Below, piece after piece: positions 10,186 through 18,602 of a DNA stretch of 64,000 bases. The DNA comes from Leadbetterella sp. (GTDB taxonomy: Bacteria; Bacteroidota; Bacteroidia; Cytophagales; Spirosomataceae). Numbering within the stretch: the first letter of the stretch is position 1; every line of letters starts with the position of its first letter. The translations under genes were made by a program, and so were the position numbers. Below the pieces are notes generated by a model, which was given only the letters and a program-made list of their open reading frames with translations, was not told the origin of the DNA and ran no database searches. The stretch spans positions 62,001-126,000 of the forward strand of contig JAHBUH010000002.1 in assembly GCA_019638185.1 (NCBI GenBank), written 5' to 3'.

Positions 10186-11391
10186 ATGGAAATTCTGAAA
10201 AGCGAAAGGCTGAATAACCTTTCTTACGCCATCCGGGGCCCCATCTTTGAAAAGGCGCTGGAACTGGAAAGACAGGGCCATCCTGTTCTCAAGCTGAATA
10301 TCGGTAACCCGGCGCCTTTTGGGTTTGATGTGCCTCCCGGCATGATGGAAGGCATGAAAGAACACCTGAAGCAGGCGGAAGGCTACTCTCACCACCTGGG
10401 TGTAATGGAAGTACGCGAAACCGTCTGCCGGTACTACACGCAGCACGGCTTCACCGGCCTGAAGCCCGAAGAAATATTTATAGGGAATGGCGTAAGTGAG
10501 CTGATCATCATGTGCATGCAGGCCCTGCTGAACCCGGGCGATGAAGTGCTGGTACCGGCGCCTGATTATCCCCTGTGGACGGCGGCGGTGGGTTTCGGTG
10601 GCGGTAAAGCCGTGCATTACGTATGTGATGAGGCTAACGACTGGAACCCGGATGTGAAAGACATGGAGCAAAAGATCACCGCCCGCACTAAGGCCATCGT
10701 GATCATTAACCCGAATAATCCCACCGGGGCCGTTTATAAGAAGGAAGTGCTCCTGGAGATCGTGGCGCTGGCTGAAAAACATAACCTGGTGCTCTTTTCC
10801 GATGAGATCTACGATAAGGTACTTTACGATGGCCTGGAGCACATTCCGGTGGCCACCTTATCCGATAACGTGCATTTCATGACCTTCGGCGGGCTGTCTA
10901 AAAACTATTTTGCCTGCGGTTTCCGCGGTGGCTGGGTGATCCCCTCCGGGAAGCGGTCCGCCTCTTTCCTGGAAGGGCTGAACCTGCTGGCTTCCATGCG
11001 TTTATGCGCCAATGTGCCCACGCAGTATACCATAGCGGCAGCGCTGAAAGACGACAGCGTAATCCGCGGAATGGTGGCCGATGGCGGGCGCTTAAAGGAG
11101 CAGCGAAACCTGATCCATACCCGCATGTCTGCTATAGACGGGGTTTCCTGTGTGAAACCCAAGGGTTCGCTGTACATGTTCCCGCGTATAGACCTGAGTA
11201 AATTTAATATCGAAGATGACGTGGCCTTTACCTACGGCCTGCTTACCGAGAAGAAAGTGCTGGTAGTGGCCGGCACGGGCTTTAACTTCATTGATAAAGA
11301 ACACTTCCGGATCGTATTCCTGCCGGACCTGGCTACCCTGGCGGATGCCGCTGACCGGATCGCTGAATTCCTGGAGAGCCGGAGGAAATAA
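10186..11391 (+). CDS. Class I/II PLP-dependent aminotransferase (AlaA-like)
   Basis: 401 residues; fold-type I aminotransferase, most like alanine/aspartate transaminases of the AlaA/AlaT group (start MEILKSERLNNLSYAIRGPI, LNIGNPAPFGF). Visible PLP features: NPNNPTGA near 175-182, SDEIYDKVLYDG, and the Schiff-base lysine in GGLSKNYFACGFRGGW (about residue 241). It ends one base before the next gene's ATG, so it is part of the compact downstream operon. The exact amino donor cannot be read from the sequence; glutamate-pyruvate transamination is the likely activity. Confidence 0.9.
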   Translation: MEILKSERLNNLSYAIRGPIFEKALELERQGHPVLKLNIGNPAPFGFDVPPGMMEGMKEHLKQAEGYSHHLGVMEVRETVCRYYTQHGFTGLKPEEIFIGNGVSELIIMCMQALLNPGDEVLVPAPDYPLWTAAVGFGGGKAVHYVCDEANDWNPDVKDMEQKITARTKAIVIINPNNPTGAVYKKEVLLEIVALAEKHNLVLFSDEIYDKVLYDGLEHIPVATLSDNVHFMTFGGLSKNYFACGFRGGWVIPSGKRSASFLEGLNLLASMRLCANVPTQYTIAAALKDDSVIRGMVADGGRLKEQRNLIHTRMSAIDGVSCVKPKGSLYMFPRIDLSKFNIEDDVAFTYGLLTEKKVLVVAGTGFNFIDKEHFRIVFLPDLATLADAADRIAEFLESRRK

Positions 11392-11392
11392 C

Positions 11393-11878
11393 ATGATGGA
11401 CATCTTACTCCTCGTAGCCGGTATCCTCGGCCTCCTGACCGGCCTGGCCGGTGCGGTGCTGCCCATCCCGGGCCCGCCGCTGAGCTATGCGGGGATGATT
11501 GCGTTGCACTATTCCCGTTTTGCGGAGTTCAGCCAGACCACTCTTATTGTATTCGGTGTACTCACCGTAATGGTGACGGTGCTGGATTATTATGTGCCTA
11601 TCTGGGGTACTAAAAAATTCGGCGGAACCCGATGGGGCATGTACGGTTCGGGCATTGGCCTGATAGCCGGTTTGTTCCTGGGGCCTTTCGGGGTCATCAT
11701 CGGGCCGTTTGCGGGAGCTTTCATCGGCGAATACCTGCATGATAAGAGCACCGGCCGGGCCTTTAAGGCAGCCGTAGGGAGTTTCCTGGGCCTGATGGCG
11801 GGCATCGTGGTGAAAGTATTGCTCTGCCTGGTCATGCTGGGCTGGGCCTGTGTGGAGATTTTCAGGAATACGGTATGA
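11393..11878 (+). CDS. DUF456 family membrane protein
   Basis: 161-residue integral membrane protein with about four hydrophobic helices. ATG chosen at 11393, one base after the previous stop and preceded by GGAGG; upstream in-frame codons would run into the aminotransferase. Family features: LAGAVLPIPGPPLSYAG near the N-terminus and glycine-rich GSGIGLIAGLFLGPFGVI / GPFAGAFIGEYL segments. The function of DUF456 is unknown. It overlaps the next gene by 4 nt (ATGA). Confidence 0.88.
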   Translation: MMDILLLVAGILGLLTGLAGAVLPIPGPPLSYAGMIALHYSRFAEFSQTTLIVFGVLTVMVTVLDYYVPIWGTKKFGGTRWGMYGSGIGLIAGLFLGPFGVIIGPFAGAFIGEYLHDKSTGRAFKAAVGSFLGLMAGIVVKVLLCLVMLGWACVEIFRNTV

Positions 11879-12393
11879 GCAGGGGTCTGGTAATAAGAGA
11901 ATGGGAAAGGGCCGATAAGCCATCCCTCACTGCCCATGCTAATAACATACGGGTCTGGAATAACCTGAGAGATTATTTCCCCTCGCCTTATACCCCGGAA
12001 GACGGTGAAAAATTCATAGAAATGGTCTTGCAGAAGCCCCGGCCCGTTACTGACTTTGCCATTTCCGTGGAGGGAAAAGCGGTAGGCGGGATAGGGCTTA
12101 TTCTTCAGACCGATGTGCAGCGGATAAGTGCCGAGGTGGGCTTCTGGCTGGGAGAAGATTATTGGAACAAAGGGATCATGACCGCTGCCCTGAAAGAGCT
12201 GGTGGAGTATTCTTTTACCAGGCTGCCTTTAGTCAAGCTTTACGCTACCGTTTTTGATTTTAACACGGGGTCGCAGAAGGTGCTGACAAAAGCCGGTTTT
12301 GAGAAAGAAGCGGTCTTAAAGCGCGCAGCCATGAAAAATGATAAGATCATTGATTTACATTACTACGGACTCATAAAACCGGGGTATCTATGA
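11875..12393 (+). CDS. GNAT family N-acetyltransferase (RimJ/RimL type)
   Basis: 172 residues. GNAT_3 fold: an N-terminal strand (LVIREWERADKPSL), the acetyl-CoA loop region WLGEDYWNKGIMTAAL (about 91-106), and the closing segment VFDFNTGSQKVLTKAGFEKE, which is standard for RimJ-like enzymes that acetylate protein N-termini, amino acids or drugs. Substrate unknown. It overlaps its neighbours on both sides by 4 nt, so it is translationally coupled to the DUF456 and NIF3 genes. Confidence 0.9.
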   Translation: MSRGLVIREWERADKPSLTAHANNIRVWNNLRDYFPSPYTPEDGEKFIEMVLQKPRPVTDFAISVEGKAVGGIGLILQTDVQRISAEVGFWLGEDYWNKGIMTAALKELVEYSFTRLPLVKLYATVFDFNTGSQKVLTKAGFEKEAVLKRAAMKNDKIIDLHYYGLIKPGYL

Positions 12394-13487
12394 AAATAAA
12401 AGAAGTAACGGCCTACCTGGAACAGCTGGCGCCGCTGCAGCTGCAGGAAGATTACGATAACTGCGGGCTGCTGATCGGGCATCCGGATACGGAGGTCACG
12501 GGCGTGCTGGTCAGCCTGGATGTGACGGAAGAAGTGGTACAGGAGGCCGTCCGCAAGGGCTGTAACCTCATTGTGGCCCATCACCCGCTTATTTTCAGGG
12601 GTCTGAAACGGCTGAACGGCACGGATCACGTGGAGCGTACGGCCATCTCCGCCATTAAGAATGACGTAGGCATTTACGCTATCCATACTAACCTGGATAA
12701 CGTGGTGAACGGGGTTAATTATAAAATTGCCGAGAAGCTGGGCCTTAAGCAGGTCAGCATCCTGAAAAAAAAGAAAAATACGCTGCTGAAGCTGACGGTT
12801 TTTGTGCCGGAAGGAGAGGCTACGGCACGGGTGCTGGCAGCGCTGCACAAGGCGGGTGCGGGTGAGATCGGGAACTACTCCGACTGTAGTTTCCGCACCA
12901 CGGGTATCGGCAGTTTCCGGCCGGAAGAAGACGCTAACCCGGTCATTGGCAGGCGGGGAGCCCTGGAAGAAGTGGAGGAGAACCGCGTGGAGGTGATCCT
13001 GCCGGCTTACCTTAAAAACCCGGTGCTTCGCGCCATGCAGGCGGCACATCCTTACGAAGAAGTGGCCTACTACCTGCATGCCCTGGAAAACGAAAACCAG
13101 GAGGCCGGATCCGGCGCCGTGGGTTTCCTGCCGGAGGCCATGAGCGTGGAAGACTTCCTGCCTTACCTGAAGCAGCACATGAACCTCTCGGTGATCCGGT
13201 TCACGCCGGTCAGTAAAATGATCCGGAAAGTGGCGGTGTGCGGCGGTTCCGGCAGCTTCCTGCTGGGCGATGCCCTGGCGGCCGGTGCTGACGCTTTTAT
13301 CACTTCCGATTATAAATACCATGAGTTTTTCGGAGCGGAGGGCCGGATCCTGATTGCTGATATCGGACATTTTGAAAGTGAAGTATTTACAAAAGATCTG
13401 CTGGTAGAAATTATATCAAAAAAAATTACTACTTTTGCAACCTGTTTGTCGGAAGTGAATACCAATCCGGTGAATTATTATTACTAA
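12390..13487 (+). CDS. NIF3-like dinuclear-metal protein (YqfO type, with inserted PII-like domain)
   Basis: 365 residues, the long NIF3 form. The first ~130 and last ~110 residues make the toroidal NIF3/GTP cyclohydrolase-I type 2 domain with metal ligands in VAHHPLIF (about 65-72), IHTNLDN and DIGHFESE. The middle (about 130-240, with FVPEGEATARVLAALHKAGAG and HPYEEVAYYL) is the inserted PII/CutA-like module seen in YqfO. The biochemical role of the family is unsettled. It sits between a GNAT gene (4-nt overlap) and a zinc-ribbon coiled-coil protein; this NIF3/zinc-ribbon pairing is common in Bacteroidota genomes (family knowledge). Confidence 0.93.
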   Translation: MKIKEVTAYLEQLAPLQLQEDYDNCGLLIGHPDTEVTGVLVSLDVTEEVVQEAVRKGCNLIVAHHPLIFRGLKRLNGTDHVERTAISAIKNDVGIYAIHTNLDNVVNGVNYKIAEKLGLKQVSILKKKKNTLLKLTVFVPEGEATARVLAALHKAGAGEIGNYSDCSFRTTGIGSFRPEEDANPVIGRRGALEEVEENRVEVILPAYLKNPVLRAMQAAHPYEEVAYYLHALENENQEAGSGAVGFLPEAMSVEDFLPYLKQHMNLSVIRFTPVSKMIRKVAVCGGSGSFLLGDALAAGADAFITSDYKYHEFFGAEGRILIADIGHFESEVFTKDLLVEIISKKITTFATCLSEVNTNPVNYYY

Positions 13488-13506
13488 AAAGTGGTTATAA
13501 TACTAT

Positions 13507-14253
13507 ATGGAAATTACAATTGCAGATAAACTGGTAACTCTGTTAGAGCTTCAGGAGATTGATTCCCGGCTGGACCAGCTTAAAAAACTCCGCGGCGACC
13601 TGCCCGAAGAGGTAAAAGATCTGGAAGATGAAGTGATAGGCTTTGAAACCCGGGTAAAGAAATACGAAGCGGAGATAGAGGGCTACAGGAGTGAGATAGA
13701 ACACCACATTGAAAATAAAAGAGAGGCCGATAAGCTTATCCTGAAATACAAGGATCAGCAGATGAACGTACGGAATAACCGGGAGTTCGATGCCATCTCT
13801 AAAGAACTGGAACTTCAGGAACTGGAAATCCAGCTGTCGGATAAAAGAATCCGGGAGGCGGATTTCAAGATCGCCCAGAAGCTGGCTGACATTGAGCAGA
13901 CCAATGAAATGAAGGCTAAGCGGGTGGCTATCCTGGATCAGAAGCGGACCGAGCTGGAGAAACTGGTTAACGAAAGCCAGGAAGAAGAAGATAAGCTGAA
14001 CCGCCAGTCGGAAAAGCAGGCCAAAAAAGTAGATGAGCGTCTGCTGAAAGCCTACCACCGGATCCGTTCCGGTGCTAAAAACGGGCTGGCCGTAGTAGCG
14101 GTAGACCGGGGTGCCTGTGGCGGATGCTTTAACGTGGTACCTCCTCAGCGCCAGGCCGATATCATGGAAAAACAAAAGATCATTATCTGTGAACACTGCG
14201 GACGTATCCTGGCGGATGCGGACATGATCAAGGTTCACCGGAAGAAGAAATAA
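13507..14253 (+). CDS. C4-type zinc-ribbon coiled-coil protein
   Basis: 248 residues. A long charged coiled coil covers about residues 10-185 and ends in a zf-RING_7-type zinc ribbon with two CxxC pairs (CGGC and CEHC, about residues 200-230). Homologues (Cdsz/CT398 type) have been linked to secretion or sigma-54 binding in Chlamydia; in Bacteroidota the role is unknown. Starts 20 nt after the NIF3 stop and is followed by a strong terminator, so it is the last gene of the run beginning with purC or the aminotransferase. Confidence 0.9.
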   Translation: MEITIADKLVTLLELQEIDSRLDQLKKLRGDLPEEVKDLEDEVIGFETRVKKYEAEIEGYRSEIEHHIENKREADKLILKYKDQQMNVRNNREFDAISKELELQELEIQLSDKRIREADFKIAQKLADIEQTNEMKAKRVAILDQKRTELEKLVNESQEEEDKLNRQSEKQAKKVDERLLKAYHRIRSGAKNGLAVVAVDRGACGGCFNVVPPQRQADIMEKQKIIICEHCGRILADADMIKVHRKKK

Positions 14254-14277
14254 GAGGTCATCAGACCTCTTATTTTT
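14252..14277 (+). terminator. Intrinsic terminator after the zinc-ribbon gene
   Basis: Perfect 8-bp stem AAGAGGTC / GACCTCTT with an ATCA loop, followed by ATTTTTA. The stem begins within the zinc-ribbon stop codon. Confidence 0.85.
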
Positions 14278-14364
14278 AGCCCCGGATTTCGCAGATTCCC
14301 GGTTCCGCCGGTCTGAACCCGGTTCCGGAATCAGCATGCCGGACCTAACCCCCTCCCTGTCTGT

Positions 14365-15294
14365 ATGCTACATGCCCAGAAACTCAGCTACTCCTACGGC
14401 GATACTTTTTCTTTAAAACCGGTTTCCCTGGGCCTGGAACCCGGGTCTATCACTGGGATCATCGGGCATAGCGGCTCGGGAAAAACCACCCTGCTGCACC
14501 TGCTGGCGGGGCTGAAGGAGCCCGCATCCGGCCAGACCCTCCTGAACGGCGAGGCCATCCTCACGCCCTCCCGGAAACTGGTGCCGGGCCATGAGAAGAT
14601 CAAGCTGGTGACCCAGCAAAATACCCTCTTCCCCAATATCAGCATTGCCGAGAACATAGCGTATGAACTGCGTTACTACGAAAAATCATATCAGAAAGCA
14701 CGGGTAAATACCCTGGCCAGGGCCCTCAATCTGAAGGCTTTACTGGCTAAGCTGCCTCGGGAACTCTCCGGCGGGGAGATTCAGCGGGTGATGATAGCCC
14801 GGGCACTGGCCGATGAGCCCGTGGCCCTGCTGCTGGATGAACCCATGGCTAACCTGGACCGTATCCATAAAAAGCAGGTGATGCTGAACCTGAAGGAGGT
14901 GGTAAGGAAAGAACAAATCTCCTGCGCGCTGGTCACCCATGATATTTACGATGCTTTCGGCCTGGCCGATCAGCTGGTGATCATGAACCGGGGGAAAGTT
15001 CTGCAGACCGGAACCTCAGAAGATATTTATCATCATCCTAAAAACCGGTATGTGGCGGAACTTACGGGTGAAATTAACACCTGGGGGGAAAATCGGTATT
15101 TCAGGCCGGAGAGCGTGGAATTTTCACCCAAAGCACGGGAGATCGGGACGGCAAAGGCGGTGATTTTTCAGGGCAGCTATTATGAGATCCTCCTGGATAC
15201 AAAGAACGGACCGATCACTGCCCGCTGCGGGATCCGGTTAGTGAAAGGTGCGGAATACAACTTCCACATCCGGTCATTCATCCACTTTAATTAA
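14365..15294 (+). CDS. ABC transporter ATP-binding protein, PotA/FbpC-like
   Basis: 309-residue ATPase. Walker A GHSGSGKTT (about 34-42), signature LSGGEIQRV, Walker B LLLDEP and the H-loop in VTHDIYDAFG are all intact. The last ~80 residues form a TOBE-like substrate-regulatory extension, as in importers of ions or polyamines. No permease or binding-protein gene is adjacent, so its partner must be encoded elsewhere. ATG at 14365; the 87 nt before it hold no clear promoter. The 3' end overlaps the 3' end of hpt by 21 nt, tail to tail. Confidence 0.88.
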   Translation: MLHAQKLSYSYGDTFSLKPVSLGLEPGSITGIIGHSGSGKTTLLHLLAGLKEPASGQTLLNGEAILTPSRKLVPGHEKIKLVTQQNTLFPNISIAENIAYELRYYEKSYQKARVNTLARALNLKALLAKLPRELSGGEIQRVMIARALADEPVALLLDEPMANLDRIHKKQVMLNLKEVVRKEQISCALVTHDIYDAFGLADQLVIMNRGKVLQTGTSEDIYHHPKNRYVAELTGEINTWGENRYFRPESVEFSPKAREIGTAKAVIFQGSYYEILLDTKNGPITARCGIRLVKGAEYNFHIRSFIHFN

Positions 15295-15807
15295 AATGGA
15301 GTTATGGTTACGGCCGTAACCGTTATAATCCAGGCCGTAGCCCAGTACAAACTGGTTGTCAATCTCAAACCCAATGTAATCTATCTTCACCGGCACCACC
15401 AGGGCAGCGGGTTTATACAGAAGCGTGGCTACTTCCACCGAGGCCGGGTTCCTGTCGGAAATGGTTTTCAGGATATAATCCAGGGTACGGCCGGTATCTA
15501 CAATGTCTTCCAGGACCACTACGTGGCGGCCTTCCAGCGACTGGTTCAGGCCGATCAGTTCCTTTACTTTTTCGGTAGACGACGTGTTCAGGTAGGAGTT
15601 AATCTTAAGAAAGCTGACCTCACAGGGGATATTCACGTGCTTAAAGATATCAGCGATAAACATGAAAGAACCGTTCAGGATACCCAGGAAGAGCGGGTCT
15701 TTACCGGCGTATTTCAGGTTCAGTTCGGAGGCAATGGCCCTTACCCTTTCCTGTATTTTTTCTTCACTGATGTATTCCTCAAAGCGGAGATCCAGAACTT
15801 CAATCAT
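15274..15807 (-). CDS. hpt: Hypoxanthine phosphoribosyltransferase
   Basis: Purine salvage enzyme converting hypoxanthine or guanine plus PRPP to IMP or GMP. 177 residues from ATG 15807 (MIEVLDLRFEEYI); longer in-frame starts would run through the promoter and give an untypical N-terminus. The PRPP-binding loop VVLEDIVDTGRTLDYI is complete, and the flexible loop and DYIGFEIDNQFVLGYGLDYN near the C-terminus match the family. Convergent with the ABC ATPase gene and overlapping its last 21 nt. Confidence 0.95.
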   Translation of the reverse strand: MIEVLDLRFEEYISEEKIQERVRAIASELNLKYAGKDPLFLGILNGSFMFIADIFKHVNIPCEVSFLKINSYLNTSSTEKVKELIGLNQSLEGRHVVVLEDIVDTGRTLDYILKTISDRNPASVEVATLLYKPAALVVPVKIDYIGFEIDNQFVLGYGLDYNGYGRNHNSILIKVDE

Positions 15808-15823
15808 TGGCGAGAATTTTACA

Positions 15824-15831
15824 CAAAAATA
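15824..15831 (-). promoter_or_regulatory. -7 box (TATTTTTG) for hpt
   Basis: Minus-strand TATTTTTG, 17 nt upstream of the hpt ATG, matches TAnnTTTG. It implies a short leader and supports the ATG at 15807. Confidence 0.5.
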
Positions 15832-15903
15832 GAAATAAAATTTTCTTCCGGGGCATGAAAAACCCGGGGATATCATAAATTTTAAATCATCCTGTTCGTT
15901 ATG

Positions 15904-15911
15904 TAATTTTG
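15904..15911 (+). promoter_or_regulatory. -7 box (TAATTTTG) for the TPR gene
   Basis: TAATTTTG, 26 nt before the TTG start at 15937, matches TAnnTTTG. The divergent hpt promoter is about 75 bp away. Confidence 0.5.
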
Positions 15912-15936
15912 TGGGGAGAGAGAACCTGAACATATA

Positions 15937-17154
15937 TTGAAAAAGCACTTAATCGTATTACTTCTTACTTCGGCATTCCATTTTACTTCGGCCCAGTCTG
16001 TGCCCTATGTCAGGGGCGATAAGGGACCGGATATGAATAAGATCCTGACCGACCGCGGGATACAGATCAGTACCACGGAGGGATTTAACCTCATGTACAA
16101 TTTCCACTTTGATGAGGCCGCCCGCGAATTTAAGTGGCTGAAGGTGGAATTCCCGGAGCACCCCATCGGTGATTTTCTGCTGGGGCTGAATGAATGGTGG
16201 CGCATCGTACCGGATACCAAGCAGACGCGCTATGACGACGGCTGTCACCTGTATATGGAGGAGGCCATAGATAAGGCGGAGAAGCTCCTGAAAAAGAATA
16301 AAGGAAATAAGGAGGCCATGTTCTTCCTCTGCGCCGCTTATGCCATTAAAGGCCGCCTGTACGCCGAGCGGGAAAAATGGGTAAAGGCCGCCTGGGCGGG
16401 GAAGAAAGCCATTAAATACCTGGACGATAGCCGGGGAGAGGAAAACATTAACCCCGAGCTGCTGTTTGGTGACGGCGTGTATAACTATTATTCCAAATGG
16501 ATCCACGAGAACTATAAGTCTCTGCGGCCTCTGCTTACGTTTTTCCGCAAGGGAAGCAAGGAGCAGGGCATCCGCCAGCTGGAAATTGTGGCTAATAACG
16601 CCTTCTACTCCCGGATGGAGGCCCGGTATTTTCTGGTGCAGATCTATGCCATGGAGAAGCAGCCGGGCAAGTCACTGGTGATGGCGGCACAGATGCACGG
16701 CATGTACCCGGATAATTCCTTTTTTCACCGCTTCGTGGCCCGGAATTCCTTTGCCCTGGGCCGCCTGAACGAAGCCGAAGTATATGCCCGGGAGTTGCTG
16801 AACAATGTGGATAGCGGGAAATACGGTTATGGCGCCAATGACGGCCGGTATGGGGCCTATATCCTGGGCTATATTTATCACCATAAATACCGGAATAACG
16901 AGGAGGCGAAACAGTATTTCAGCCGGAGCATTGAATTTGCACTGGAAAACGACTCAAAAGAAACCGGCTATTACGCCAGTGCTAACCTGGCGCTGGGCAA
17001 GATAGCCGTGGCCGAAAAAGACTATGCACAGGCCGTTAAGTACCTGGGGGAAGCCATGAAAAATTCGGAAAAGAAGTCATCGGTTTATGCTGACGCCAAA
17101 GAGGAGCTGGAAACTTTAACCAAAACACTGAAAGCGGCTAAGAAAAAGAAGTAA
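15937..17154 (+). CDS. Exported TPR-repeat protein of unknown function
   Basis: 405 residues starting with TTG at 15937, chosen because it gives a clean signal peptide (MKKHLIVLLLTSAFHFTSAQ); no in-frame ATG precedes the hydrophobic stretch. The mature protein is helical throughout with tetratricopeptide-like units (for example FDEAAREFKWLKVEFPEHP, AEKLLKKNKGNKEAMFFLCA, AKQYFSRSIEFALEN, YAQAVKYLGEAMKN). It probably acts in the periplasm or at the outer membrane as a protein scaffold. I do not recognise a specific family. It ends one base before the end of the convergent Lrp gene. Confidence 0.8.
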   Translation: MKKHLIVLLLTSAFHFTSAQSVPYVRGDKGPDMNKILTDRGIQISTTEGFNLMYNFHFDEAAREFKWLKVEFPEHPIGDFLLGLNEWWRIVPDTKQTRYDDGCHLYMEEAIDKAEKLLKKNKGNKEAMFFLCAAYAIKGRLYAEREKWVKAAWAGKKAIKYLDDSRGEENINPELLFGDGVYNYYSKWIHENYKSLRPLLTFFRKGSKEQGIRQLEIVANNAFYSRMEARYFLVQIYAMEKQPGKSLVMAAQMHGMYPDNSFFHRFVARNSFALGRLNEAEVYARELLNNVDSGKYGYGANDGRYGAYILGYIYHHKYRNNEEAKQYFSRSIEFALENDSKETGYYASANLALGKIAVAEKDYAQAVKYLGEAMKNSEKKSSVYADAKEELETLTKTLKAAKKKK

Positions 17155-17155
17155 A

Positions 17156-17626
17156 TCAGGGCACAGGCATTACCTTGCTGCTCTTGAAGGTAGACAGGAT
17201 CACCATAGTCTGGGTGCTGGCCACCACCTCGATCTCGTTAATGGTTTCCATGATGAGGGTCTGGTAAGAAGCGATATCCTTGGCGATCACCTTCAGCAGG
17301 AAATCGCAGGAACCGGTCACGTGATGACATTCAATGATCTCCGGAACACGCTCAATCACCCGCACAAAAGTCTCAGTGATGGATTTTTTATGCCCGGAAA
17401 GGGTTACCTGCACAAAGGTCATTACCCCAAGGCCTACTTTCTGGCGATCCAGCTGAGCGTGATAGCTTTCAATGATACCCGCATTCTCCAGTTTTTTTAC
17501 ACGCTCTAATGTAGGCGCCGGTGATAAGCCGATTTCTTTGGAAAGTTGTGCATTGGTGATCTTTCCGTTGCTTTGAAGGATCTCCAATAATTTCCGATCG
17601 ATCTGATCAAGTTTTACTGATGCCAT
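17156..17626 (-). CDS. Lrp/AsnC family transcriptional regulator
   Basis: 156 residues: N-terminal winged helix-turn-helix (LDQIDRKLLEILQSNGKITNAQLS, about 6-60) and C-terminal RAM ligand-binding domain (about 70-150, with GSCDFLLKVIAKDIASYQ). Members sense amino acids and form octamers that wrap DNA. It has its own promoter. The targets are unknown; no amino-acid transport or biosynthesis gene is immediately adjacent except the aminotransferase 6 kb away. Confidence 0.94.
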   Translation of the reverse strand: MASVKLDQIDRKLLEILQSNGKITNAQLSKEIGLSPAPTLERVKKLENAGIIESYHAQLDRQKVGLGVMTFVQVTLSGHKKSITETFVRVIERVPEIIECHHVTGSCDFLLKVIAKDIASYQTLIMETINEIEVVASTQTMVILSTFKSSKVMPVP

Positions 17627-17669
17627 TCTATATTTTTAAAGTATATGAGAGTCAAAATAATATTTGGTG

Positions 17670-17677
17670 CAAAGATA
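17670..17677 (-). promoter_or_regulatory. -7 box (TATCTTTG) for the Lrp gene
   Basis: Minus-strand TATCTTTG, 44 nt upstream of the Lrp ATG in an AT-rich stretch, matches TAnnTTTG. Confidence 0.45.
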
Positions 17678-17731
17678 TAATATTTTAGAATAATTTTAAA
17701 GTAAAATACATCTGGAAAAATTAATTTTACC

Positions 17732-18046
17732 TTAAAGCAACTCTGCCGAAGGATCCCAAAAATGCTCCGTGAAGTTCAGGATCTGATCATCGGTGATCTG
17801 CAGCCCTTCTTTCTCCAGGTCTTCCTGCATTTTTTGGGGCGGAGTAAAGTGCATTTTGCCGGTCAGCACACCGTTTCTGTTCACCACCCGGTGGGCAGGT
17901 ACGCCGTCTTCCCCCTTCACGGAATTCATGGCCCAGCCTACTATGCGCGGCGAAGTGCCCAGGTAACGGGCTATGGCGCCATAGCTGCTTACTTTTCCCC
18001 GGGGGATCAGTTTAACTACTTCATATACTTCATCAAACCTTTCCAT
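17732..18046 (-). CDS. Alkyltransferase-like (ATL) DNA-damage-binding protein, MGMT family
   Basis: 104-residue protein with the MGMT C-terminal fold: winged-helix segment [14 protein letters not shown] (about 18-30), arginine-finger region SPRIVGWAM, and the active-site motif, here PAHRV at 50-54. Ala51 replaces the methyl-accepting Cys of PCHRV, so it cannot act as a suicide methyltransferase. This is the hallmark of ATL proteins, which bind O6-alkylguanine, flip it out and hand the lesion to nucleotide-excision repair (established for ATL homologues). Its start overlaps the DUF3109 gene by 14 nt; it is the last gene of a four-gene operon. Confidence 0.9.
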   Translation of the reverse strand: MERFDEVYEVVKLIPRGKVSSYGAIARYLGTSPRIVGWAMNSVKGEDGVPAHRVVNRNGVLTGKMHFTPPQKMQEDLEKEGLQITDDQILNFTEHFWDPSAELL

Positions 18047-18602
18047 GGGCTATCTCTTCTTCCAGTTGCCGGTACCAGTCCTCACCATAGGCACGGATGA
18101 GGGGTTCTTTCAGGAATTTATAGACTTCCACGCCCAGGTGCTCGCCCAGTGTGCAGGCATCGGAGCAGATGCTCCAGCGGTCGTAATTCAGGGCGTGAAA
18201 ATTGTCGTATTTGGTGATACGGATGGGATAAAGGTGGCAGGAAATGGGCTTTTTAAAGTCCGTTTTCCCATCCAGGTAAGCCTGTTCTATCCCGCATTTG
18301 AGAATGTTCCGTTCATCATAAAAGGCATAGGCGCACTCCCGGTCGTTAATGGTGGTGGTGGAGTAGTCTCCCTCCCAGTCGCGGATGTACTTTCCCTGCT
18401 CTTCAATAGCTGCAATACCCTCCGGCGTCAGGTAGGGTTTTACGTTTTCATAGATCTCTTCCAGTACGGGTAGCTCGGAGGCCTCCAGCGGGGCGCCCAG
18501 GTCACCTTCCACGCAGCAGGCCCCCTTACATTTTTCCAGGTTACATACAAAAAACTTTTCTGCGATATCGTCGCTCACGCAGGTATCATCAATCAGGATC
18601 AT
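18033..18602 (-). CDS. DUF3109 family cysteine-rich protein
   Basis: 189 residues. Conserved cysteines appear as [11 protein letters not shown] near the N-terminus (about 19-29), then C at [21 protein letters not shown], and SDACTLGEH. This is the pattern of the DUF3109/YkgJ-like group, thought to bind a metal or Fe-S cluster. Function unknown. It overlaps the transglycosylase gene by 4 nt upstream and the ATL gene by 14 nt downstream, so its translation is coupled on both sides. Confidence 0.88.
   Translation of the reverse strand: MILIDDTCVSDDIAEKFFVCNLEKCKGACCVEGDLGAPLEASELPVLEEIYENVKPYLTPEGIAAIEEQGKYIRDWEGDYSTTTINDRECAYAFYDERNILKCGIEQAYLDGKTDFKKPISCHLYPIRITKYDNFHALNYDRWSICSDACTLGEHLGVEVYKFLKEPLIRAYGEDWYRQLEEEIAHGKV

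Noticed and set aside
12363..13370. A 335-codon open frame antisense to the NIF3 gene.
   Set aside because: No family resemblance; the plus-strand NIF3 protein explains the region.
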